From contig WAID01000015.1 in the NCBI GenBank assembly GCA_016584495.1, positions 616,001-680,000 on the forward strand: a stretch of DNA of 64,000 bases, in the 5' to 3' direction. The notes under the pieces were generated by a model. It saw nothing but the letters and a program-made list of their open reading frames with translations, was not told the origin of the DNA and did not search any database. Below, piece by piece: positions 54,778-64,000 of this stretch. Every line of letters begins with the position of its first letter. Positions within the stretch are counted from its first letter, which is position 1. The position numbers were made by a program, and so were the translations under genes. Origin of the DNA: Celoporthe dispersa. Taxonomy: Eukaryota; Ascomycota; Sordariomycetes; Diaporthales; Cryphonectriaceae.

Positions 54778-56295
54778 TGGGTACTAGTTGTCATGAGACT
54801 CGTTGCTGCGGTGACTTCAGGCTGAAATCAGCTGGGCTGGGTGCATGCCTGGCTGGCTGCTTGCTTGATGCAACGATATTGCGTGCAGAGGCGGTGCTGG
54901 TACTAGAGAGCATGGAAGGTTCCAATGATGATTATCTTTCGCGTAGGAGACTGGATCTGTCAGAACACGTACGATAATTATGGCATATGACGGGACTTTA
55001 GTCCTCTGGAAGGACTCCATCGTGCTCTCAAGATTGATGTTCGCAATTTTTGAACCAAGTATTACCTGACGAGGCAGTCCTCCCCTGTTCCAGGCACTGG
55101 GCATCTTTTGTCTTTGAAAAGATATCATCTCTCCAATCCGAACTCCACCATTGACATGTCGGCAGCGGCAGGGACACCTACCATGACTACTTGGCAGAGA
55201 AATTCGAATTGCCACAACCCTTCTATCTATCCTCTGTCACTCGAGTACACCCCGACCATTCCCTGAGTCTGCTCTTCCAAGCATTACCAAACATGGCATA
55301 GAGAAGAGACATATGCCAAACTACCAAGGGCGAAAAGATGATAGCTGTTTCCTAGTCTACCTAGGACTCGCGCATACGGACAGACCATGCTTGCACCGTC
55401 TTTCTCTACGAAGGAAAGACTGAAGATCCTTGTTGGTGACCTCCAAGTTCCCCCAAGACGGCTTACGACTCTGCATCACCTCTCATCAACGCCGTTCTCG
55501 CGCCTCCTTCATCACGCACGGCGATGTGATTAGATATCAACCAGGCTCCACTTCCATCGTTTTGATTCCAAACCTCGACTAGGCTTACCATAGGAAGAAA
55601 GAAAAAAAGCGGAACATGCTCCCACCGTGTAACTCTTAACACCGACGCTATCACCAGTAATCACTAACCTTTCTCCCTTTCCATGTAACCCGCACCCCTG
55701 TGACCTTGGTCAGAGAGGCTGAAGAGAGCCCAGGCTGGTGAAGACCCCAGGTAAAGGTAACCCACCTGCATGGGGCCTGTCTCCAGTGTCGGTAAGAGGC
55801 CAGCCACGGGCTCAGGAACTTTCCTTTTGAGACCCGATTCCCATCTCAGCCACTCGGGCCGTGGTGGCCATGTCGTGCCTTAGTACCAGCCCAGAGGCGC
55901 GGAAGCGGAGCGGAAAACGTGGTCTCGAATTATTGATTAATGATTAGTCTACGCCCCTCCGCACTCCTATACGGGGGGGGAGGGGGGCTGTGATTATTCT
56001 CTCTGGGACATGACGCCGGACAGGGCTCCTCAGAGCAGGCCAACCAAGCCCCTCCTCGACACGCACAACAAAGGGAACAAGCACCGTAACCAACCCTTAA
56101 GCGAGCGAAAGCTGTCGGACAGGCCAGGGGGCGGGCGTGTGTCCCCTTGGACGATTTCCGCCCCCGGGCCCCCTCTCAGCCGGGACTCTCTCGCTCCGAG
56201 AGACAGACACACAGAGAGAGAGGCAGAGCTTATCTAAGTACGTCCCCATTCGACATCTGCGTCGCAGCCTGAGCGGGCCGAGCACAGAGAAATGT

Positions 56296-56309
56296 CACGT
56301 GGGCACGTG
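56296..56309. promoter_or_regulatory. Paired CACGTG E-boxes
   Basis: CACGTG at 56296-56301 and 56304-56309, separated by two bases, with a third in CCACGTGG at 56552-56557. These are candidate bHLH sites in the gene-poor region; no nearby start codon is obvious, so the target is unknown. Confidence 0.35.
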
Positions 56310-59300
56310 GAAATGGTGGGAAGTGCCGGGCCAAGGCAGGCTTGTTTCAAACCAAAGGCCCGAGCGAGAGGGAGAGAGAGAGGGATAGAGAAAGAGGTCA
56401 GGTGGTCCAGCGGGCAAGGGGGGTCAAGGAGGAAATTTATCTCCGCAGGCAGGATTTTGATCGCGGGACGACGATACAGATCAGTTGGTAGTTTCCTGCA
56501 AGTATTACTGCGCCCGATCTGGCTACTGTATACGTGTTGTCTGGACGCTTCCACGTGGCACGTCTAAAAAGCCGATGATGGGAAAGGTTGGGTGGGATTC
56601 TTCTGTTTCATGGCGCTTTTTGGCTCTCGGGCTGGCTGTGTGGAACCTGCGTTGGCCACTGTCAAAGCGTACGTCCTCATGGGTACTTAGCTCTTACGTC
56701 TTGATATATAACCGTGTTTCGATGATCGGTGCCAAGCTCAGATACGGTTATGTCGCTAGCCATGTCATAGTACCGCAGTACGATAGTGTCTGGTTGCTCA
56801 CCCAAGTTGTAGACCTAGCCAGATCATTATTACCCACTTGGCAGCACAGCAGTAGCCCATGAGAACAAAGTGCCAATTGATCTGGCGCCGCCCAGAGAGA
56901 ACGCCGGCTATCGCTTGTTGCCACATCTAGCTCCCGTTTCCGAAAGCCTCGTCAGGGCTCCCAGAGACTCGGTACCGAGGAGGTTCCAGAAATAATCGGC
57001 CGCCCCCCCCCCCCCAAAAAAAAAGCCCCTCCCTCAAGGGATCGACAAGCATTTGAGGCTCATCAGCGCTCAGCTCGACCGCTCAATGACTCGATAGCTG
57101 GAGTCCGCGGAACTCGTGCGCGTGAGCTGGTTCTTGACGCACATGCTCGCTAGGACCACGAAGATCCTCATACTTTCAGGAACAAAAAAGAATGGTCGCA
57201 ATCTTGTGAGCTGACTGGTGTGTGCTCATTGGCGGGGGATCTGTGCTCAGTCCTCTTTGGGCGCCGTGCTTCTCAGTATCTGCTGTATTTCCCCTGCACC
57301 CCACCTGTAGAAATCAAAGAGTAGACGAGATCAACGCCCCTCGTGGTATGGTCTGCGCGTGTGCGCATGCCAAGCGTCGTTGGGTGTCTGTTCGCAAGCC
57401 CACCTTCTTCTTATTCAACCATTGGACGGTTTACGGTGTAGCCCGCCGAGGGGGAGAAGACCCAGCGCTCTGGGTAGCTCAGCCCCTCCCTGCGACACAC
57501 ACACACACACGCACACACGCACACACAGCACACGAGGTGATCTCCAGAGATCCTGGTGAGGAGGCGGGCATGGCTTGATGGCGGCAAGCAGGGGAGACCT
57601 AGCATCGCGAGTCTCCAGAACCTAATCGTACTGAGAAAGTACACAGTACTAGGAGCAAGAAAAAAACAAGGTCAAACATGGCTGCCTGCCTCGATATTGT
57701 CCTTTTGTACTCAAGCCAAGCACCAAGGGCGTGGTCCCACTAGGACAACGCCACGACAAGCGTTCACGGGCTGGTGGAGAGCAGGACGTAGATTGACATG
57801 TGTGGCTCCTCTGTGAGGCTATCGTCCCGTATCCCTCCCCTACACGCTGCTTGTTGGAGCCGGCGGCAGCTGATGTGATACCAAGGCGTCGTCGGCCGTC
57901 GCATGTTGCAACAATAGGGCGAGATGGCTCTGCCCCGGCCGGCACAGCGAACCTGGCAGCGTTTCCACCCCCAGACCATGTGGACATACGCAGGATCTTG
58001 CAGGCAAATACGAGCCAAGGGTGCCCAGTGCGTGCTGCGGGCCACTTGCTGTAGGTATCCTGCCTCGTGTGTATACTTTCTAGTCGACGTAGACTAGGAG
58101 TTGTGCTGATCATACCGGCCTATCCCAACCCGTGCTCCAGCCAGCGAGCTGCGAGGCCGCCTCCCCCGAGCTGTGTGGTGTCCCAACCGTCCGGGGCGGA
58201 GGAGGCTGAAGAGCGGACCGCTCGGTCACAAGCGGCTCGGGCCCAAGTTTCTGCTGCTGCCATAGTGCTATGCTACGGGAAGCAAGGGCGGCTGACAAAG
58301 AAGAAATGTAAAGGAAAAGAGACGGGAAAATACGCGAGATGGAGGTTTGGCTAGCCAAGATGGAGGATGTTGACTGACGTCGCGCAGCCGAGCTGCCGAT
58401 TGGAAGTGGAGGTGAGGAAGACCCGGGGCAGAGGGATCGTACGACGTTCTGACGCTAAGTCAGGAGCAGTCACGACGGGAAGGAGAGAGAGAGAGAGCGT
58501 AGAGAGAGGAAAGAACGAAAGAGAACACTGCGGGACCCCCTTTATCCACTTACTGCTGCACTCCGCATGTACGCTACTTGGGGCGAGATCGGAAAGTGCT
58601 GTTTGTGTGTCGTGCCTTCCCATAGTAGAGTACACACACTCTCTCTGGCAGTAGGAAGGAGTTCGCTGGCGAGGATGCTACGCATTCGTGAATGCCAAGA
58701 CTACCCCGCTGCCCCTCGGCTGTACAAAACCTATTCCCCCCAGACCCCTCCGGGCTGATGACGATGACGATGGTTTGGAGTCCTCGTCGAGGTCCGGCTG
58801 ACGTTCTCGAGTCTTTTTACATGGCAGTATCCCAAGCACACGTCATACAAATGTAGCAACAGCGTGCTCCATACCGCCAGTCTGTCGTATTGAAACAATC
58901 TTATCATCATATACTTGAGGGAGATGTGTGTCTGTTGTGTAGGAGATTACGTGGGGGGGAGGGGGAGGGGGAGAGGACGCTGAGAAGCGTCCGGTGTTCA
59001 TTTCCGAAAGCCCCCTGGCCGGCAGCCTGCCCAGATCATCTGCTGCTGATGATGATGAGCCTTGATGGAGTACACGCCATGTACTATTTCGCAGGAACAT
59101 CCAAAGACTGAGGTAAATGTGTACTTCACTATGATGTAGGATCAACAAAGGGTAGATCTGAGAGGTGGGGGCAAGATAGGAATTCTTGCTGTCAACGGTG
59201 TTGTTATGCAGTCATGATGCGTTGATCGCCGCAGGGGCAAAGATGAAGATGAACCAGTCCAGAAGGCAGCGAGGCGGATTTTTTTTTTTTTAAAAAAAGG

Positions 59301-59605
59301 GCTTCCATGATCTTCTCCCGTAATCTCCAGGACCCTTCTCCCGCTCTTCGCTCGCAAAAAAATTCCTCTTTGTCAAACGCTGGTATGGAGCGGTCCAGAA
59401 GCGAGCTGTCGGGATCATGATCAGGATGAGGCTCGAGCCACAGAGAGAGAGGGGGGATTGATCATTCAGGGTTTATGGGGTTGCTGATGGATCTTGGGTC
59501 GGTAGTAAACCGTACGCGGCTAGGCCTGCCCACCTGACGATCAAGGTTTAGGAAATTTGAGGTTGAGAGAGGGCTGTGACCAGCGACCCGAGGTCGGATA
59601 GTCCC

Positions 59606-59671
59606 GTGGAGAGAGAGGAATAGGGAGGGAGGGAGGGAGAGAGGAATAGGGAGGGAGGGAGGGAGGGAGGA
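59606..59671. repeat. GGGA-rich minisatellite
   Basis: Two roughly 30-bp units (GAGAGAGGAATAGGGAGGGA followed by further GGGA units) in tandem. The plus strand satisfies the G-quadruplex pattern, with four closely spaced GGG runs in each unit. Confidence 0.8.
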
Positions 59672-60667
59672 AAAGAAGAAAGACAAGAGAGACAAGACAA
59701 GAGTTCTGTGAGTATGGATTGCTCCCGAGGTCCCTTGGATATATCCACAGCGCTAAATTGCGCCTATGTACCGCCCATAGTACATACACACATCAATCAA
59801 TACACAACATTGTCGGAGGATCCACAAGGCTCCTCCTCGTCCCTCCTGATCCTACCTACCAGATTGCTCCCATTGTAATGTAGGCGAAACCATGGCATGC
59901 AGGTAGTAAAAGTACTTGCTACGTAAAAGTCGACATGCCGTCGAGTCAGATGGGAGCGTGTGTCAGGGTCCTCCTCCTCCTCCTCCTACATGTATCACCG
60001 ATGCACACATCTTGCCACCAGGATCTTGTCCGAGGGCTACCGAAAGAACCCCAATGTCCTTGCGACAAGTCCATTCTATCATGGCACAGCACGCCCAGGC
60101 TCCAGCCCCGACGCGGTGGGCTTGGGCCAGCGAGCTAGACGAGCCACGAGGTGCAAAAAGTCCATGAGGCAACGGAACCGACGGACATAAACGGCAAACA
60201 GACAGCAGTGGGGTCCAATATCTCTCTTCCCTCCCCCCTTGACTCGAGCGAGAAAGAGGGGCCCCACTGCTCCATACGCCAACCCTACCCTGGGCTCATG
60301 TCAGCAACGCCCAACTGCTGTGGGTGGCTCGTCCAAAAAATCGCCGCCGCTGCGGTACTTGGCTCTCTTCTTTTTTCTGATACGAGAGGAAGAATAAGGC
60401 TCCTCCTTTCCCCCCGGGTAGCTGACCCGTCGCATATGCAGGAGAGAGGCTGGAGGGAGGATCTGGACGCTGCGTGGCCCGGTGTTCCACTGCATCCTGC
60501 AAGACCCCCTTCCCCTCCCCCCTTCTTTTCTGTAAGAATCGGTACGGCAACGGCACGGAATAGATCATGTTGCATCCACCGCCCAGCCTATCTGGGGGCT
60601 AGGCCCAGGAGAAAAGAGAGAGAGAGAGAGACAAGAAAAGGGGGCCCACTTGTTGTTAGAGAGACAC

Positions 60668-60703
<36 letters not shown>

Positions 60704-62613
60704 TGAGTTCCTGCAGGTTTTACTTTCTACTACACCATAGCCATGGTAGTATCCACACCATGCCGACTGCGATGCGCACGCGTCGCATCCATTATGGATG
60801 GAAGGCCATATGGCCGGCTGGCTGGCGAGGATGATGTTACAGTACTACTACATTGAATGTATCCGTCCGTCCCGGATGAGCGTGTCTGATCAATCGGATT
60901 TTTTTTGGAACGGGGAGGGGGGTGGTTTTTTGTTTTTTTGGGAGGGTAAGTACTCATGCAGCCATCTCTGGGCAGTCTTGATCCAACACGTGCGGTTCCG
61001 TGGTTAGGGGCGCCGCAACCGTTCCCTCTTGAAGTCTAACGTCATCTCCAGTCTGGGCCCCCTACTAGTTTGTCACCCATTTTTGCCTCTGCCTTTTCAT
61101 TTTTTCTTTCTTCATTTTTTCTTTCTCCCTGTCTTCGTCTTGAACACCAGCAGGCGTCCTTTCCACGTTGTTCTCCACCGCGTGGAAGCGGAATTCAGGC
61201 CGTTGGCGGAGAGAGGGAGAGAGAGAGAGAGATGGGGGGAGGGAGGAGGGGATTCACCACATGAGACGGTGGGGGTTTACAGTTCTTGTCTCTTGTCTCT
61301 TTTCGTATCTCGACAGCCCCCAAGTACATACCATGCATGCATGGTACATAGAACGTACAGGAAGACATGTGGCCGTTCAAGCGTTTCTTGGACCCACGTT
61401 CTGTTACCCGAGATTGACTGCTGCGACCATGTTACTCATACCATATCATCATAGTGCTACCATGGCGTGTACGTATAGCTGTAGCATGGCATGGTGGCAA
61501 GACGGTATGGTATGGCGGTGTGGTCATGTCATATCAAGTATCTTGGGTTACTATTTGTATGTTACCAATGTGAGAATACCTCCATGACGCCTCTCGTCTC
61601 GCCCGACCGCCCTGCCTGCATAATAAGTACTCTCAGCCTTGTCTTTTCCTCTCCGCCCCCATCCTCTACTGCCGATGGATTGTCTCAACTGACAGGCCGC
61701 CAGACAGGGTCGGTTCTGGACCTGCAGGAACCCCCATACTCCCTTGTGTTTTTTTTTATTTTTTATTTTTATTTTTATTCTTTTTCTTGCTTTCCCTTCT
61801 TCGATCTTCTCCTTGCGGGCTGCAGAAGGCCAATTTGCTAGCGAGTCTGGGCCCACAGTCATAAACCAGCCCCTACCCACGAGCCAGACCACAGCAAATG
61901 TACCATGTACTCGCCCTGTATCTCGGGCGACGTCCATATATGGACACCCAAGGATGCTGTGGACAGTATCCAGGGGTAAGCTACCAGGACGGTACAGGCC
62001 CAAGTCGCTCTTGACTCTACTTTCTAAAACGTAGGCTAGACTCGTTGCAGGAACGAGGGCCTGCCCTTGCCTAAGCCACATACAGTACATAGTTGGTAGT
62101 AGCATGTACATAGGTACATACCTGTGAGTAGCATTTCGGGGTGGTGGGCTGGCTGGCCTGTCTGACCCCCCCAAATGGTTCATCATCTCTACTCCAAAAA
62201 CACATTCTTTTTTTTTCTTTCCTTGTCTGTGTTCGATGCAGGTACCACCACACACCACAGCGATATCCACTCCTCGCGCTGGTCCTTGGCCGCGAGCCGC
62301 CCCTTGACCTACGGTAACATCATAGTAGTGCTGTACGTTCTTGATAATAAAAACGGACTGGCACGACGCTGGCTAGCCTTCGTCCTCCTCCTCCTCTTTC
62401 TCCCCCTAGAAGGGCTGCCTCCCTCTCTCCCGTCGATCCATTTCTCGACTCGACTCGGCCCTTGCCTGGTTCCTGGATCTTGGGGGTCTGGAATTTCGAT
62501 CTGACATATCTTGCGCCAACGCCCCTCCTGCATCTGCTGCCTTGCAGGCCGCCCGACTCCTGCTTCCCACACATACCCACCCCGGCAACCCTTTTTCATC
62601 AATCTGAGGGCCG

Positions 62614-62639
62614 ACACACACACACACACACACACACAC
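62614..62639. repeat. (CA)13 microsatellite
   Basis: Perfect CA repeat about 330 bp upstream of the PH-domain gene start. Confidence 0.9.
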
Positions 62640-62965
62640 CTCTACCTACTCCGTGTGGGAATGCTACAAAAGCCGGGCCTTTCTCCGTAGCCAGGCCTCC
62701 CTCTTCTCAAACACCATTGGGCCTTGGACTGGACACGACGGGGCCGGCTCCAGGGGAGTGTGCAGCAGTGGATAAGACCGATCGGGCGACCATCCTGTCC
62801 CTCTGTTCTCATTCGCGCCCACCCTCTTCACCATGCATGCTGCCCTATCCATTGTTTAATTGATCCCAATCACACCTTGCATAACATACAATTCGCACAC
62901 ACAGCCGCCTGCCGCCTTCTGTTATTATAATAAAGGAATATCCCCGGGGGGAATCTCATGTCCTC

Positions 62966-64000
62966 ATGCCGCCGCCACGAGGCAGGTCGAGCACCTGCTC
63001 AATCATGGAGGGCTATCTGACAATCCCTCCGGACAGGGGATCGATACTGGGCCGAGCCGTCTGGAAGGTTTGTTTCTGTCTTTTTCTGTTCTCTTCTCTT
63101 TTTTCCCCGCCTCTCGCTGTGCTGGTGCGGTGAGAGGGAAGAAGATGAGAAAGAAATATCCTAACCTTGAGGCGGAGGAAAACAGACTCGATATGTTGTC
63201 ATCGGAAGTGCCCAGGGAGAGGTCACCGAGCCGAAGAGCCAGATGGGCGGGTCCTTTCATGGCCGTACATTTCTCTCCATCTACAAGAACCCGGTATGGA
63301 AGACAAGCCCTTTCCCTTCCTCCCCCTCCCCCCTCTCTCTCCTCTTCTGGTGGTGCGACAAGAGGGGCGTGCCAGCATGAGACCGGAACTGACGATGATG
63401 TCCTCCTCCAGGACGACTGGGATCCCTCCCAACAATATGCCGTCGGCAACGTCACGCAGTGTCAGGTACAGGTCGTCGCGCACCGCAAGCAGATGCCTGC
63501 GCTGCCGACCCTCATTCTCACCATCGCCCCCGATCCCCTGACGGAAAAGATACGAAAGCGACGGTCGAGCCGGGCTGCGACGCTTGTCTCGAACAAGGAC
63601 AACGGCCCGACCACGTTGTGGTTCCGCACGGAGGGGGACGCCTCGAGGCTTCACGAGTGGGCAGCGTGCATCCAGTCCATCGCCCAGCCCGGCCTCCCAG
63701 ACAACCTACCCATGAGCCCCGTGAGCCCCGGGACGCCCTTGTCCCCTTCCTTTCAGAACCCCTTCGGCCAGGCTCTCCACCGGGACGCCCCCGACATGAC
63801 TTGCTTCAGGCCGCCGAGCGCGCCGAGGGCGACCCTGCACCACAAGACGTCGTCGTCCATCCACATGAGCCGGCAGAGGCCCCTCACCATCTCTGACGCG
63901 CCCAGCCTGCGGTCGCGGCGCAGTGACCTCTCCTCGCTCGTCAGCTCCACCACCGCCGGCACCACCGCCACCCACGGCTACACGCCCAAGCTCCCCGCCG
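62966..64000 (+). CDS. PH-domain protein, 5' part (runs off the right edge)
   Basis: Exons 62966-63067, 63186-63293 and 63412 onward, open to the window end. The PH domain spans the three exons: MEGYLTIPPDRGSILGRAVW, TRYVVIGSAQGEVTEPKSQM, TFLSIYKNPDDWDP, TLILTIAPDPLTEK and the final helix RLHEWAACIQSIAQPG with its conserved Trp. A Ser/Pro/Arg-rich disordered tail follows (SPVSPGTPLSPSF, SLRSRRSDLSSLV). PH domains bind phosphoinositides or protein partners at membranes; which applies here cannot be told. Intron 1 has branch sequence CCTAACC at 63160-63166. The first ATG of the frame is at 62966; an internal ATG at 63005 (MEGYL) is an alternative start. Exon 3 shows no frame break. Confidence 0.85.

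Larger units (their letters stand above)
54778..62965. other. 8.2-kb gene-poor, repeat-rich intergenic region
   Basis: No convincing gene is visible. Contents include a C12/A10 junction at 57003-57024, (CA)n at 57495-57528, GA-rich 58482-58500, a GGGA-rich minisatellite at 59606-59671, (GA)n at 60618-60632 and 60670-60700, GA-rich 61205-61234, T-rich 61748-61790 and (CA)13 at 62614-62639. Three CACGTG sites cluster at 56296, 56304 and 56552. Open frames of up to about 240 codons (such as 60151-60834 and 61551-62270) run through these repeats and read as low-complexity or unrecognised sequence. Long UTRs, distant regulatory DNA or a non-coding RNA are the likely content. Confidence 0.5.

Noticed and set aside
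57649..58113. 154-codon minus-strand frame
   Set aside because: No recognisable domain, and several overlapping frames on both strands are equally open; treated as chance.
60151..62270. Open frames of 227 (plus) and 239 (minus) codons in the gene-poor region
   Set aside because: They cross GA repeats and T/A runs, lack domains and sensible composition, and show no splice structure.
1..64000. Biosynthetic, defence, CRISPR or transposon systems
   Set aside because: No synthase, nuclease/helicase arrays, transposase, reverse transcriptase or direct-repeat spacer array was found; the genes are individually recognisable core eukaryotic functions.

Overview
The window is nuclear DNA of a filamentous ascomycete (Pezizomycotina), most likely a Sordariomycete. 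The support is GC-rich coding sequence, many short GT-AG introns (about 50-120 nt) with CTRAC-type branch sites, and fungal gene families such as a Cyk3-type SH3/transglutaminase-like protein, a POD6-type GCK kinase, an NDR kinase, a Zn(II)2Cys6 regulator and Mis6. I could not resolve genus or species. There are no operons, CRISPR arrays or bacterial features.

Layout: actin (-, 367-2183); Fes1 (+, 4918-5579); mitochondrial ribosomal protein uL5m (-, 5911-7175); exocyst Sec8 (-, 7549-10872); a secreted histidine acid phosphatase (-, 11466-13189) bracketed by a perfect 37-bp inverted repeat; a Zn2Cys6 regulator (+, 14306-15574); the RNA-decapping enzyme Rai1 (+, 15980-17817); a POD6/Ste20-type kinase (-, 18787-21013); Cyk3 (+, 23373-27252); the ABC ATPase Caf16 (+, 28425-29286); a kelch-type membrane protein (-, 29857-31791); the exportin Cse1 (-, 33116-36351); an intron-containing tRNA-Gln (-); Mis6/CENP-I (+, 37209-39541); an AMACR-type CoA transferase (+, 40088-41407); dynamin-like Vps1 (-, 44557-47208); a Gid7/WDR26-like WD40 protein (-, 48717-51312); a short NDR kinase (+, 52929-54777); an 8.2-kb gene-poor, microsatellite-rich stretch; and the 5' part of a PH-domain protein running off the right edge.

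No dedicated gene cluster or novel multi-gene system is evident; the content is mostly core cell biology. Six genes act in polar growth, secretion or septation (actin, Sec8, POD6-type kinase, Cyk3, Vps1, NDR kinase), and the POD6-type and NDR kinases belong to families that work in one pathway in Neurospora. The clearest unexplained signals are: the 37-bp inverted repeat around the acid phosphatase; CACGTG sites in the phosphatase/regulator divergent promoter; a 90-codon open frame inside vps1 intron 1 that reads directly into the GTPase domain; five stop-free introns whose lengths are multiples of three; two GC-AG first introns in the divergent cse1/mis6 pair; and 14 single-base frame breaks, nearly all at homopolymers, in seven conserved genes. 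The frame breaks look like sequencing or assembly errors and must be corrected before the proteins are used. Exon coordinates were derived by hand from splice consensus, reading phase and family knowledge, without alignment tools.
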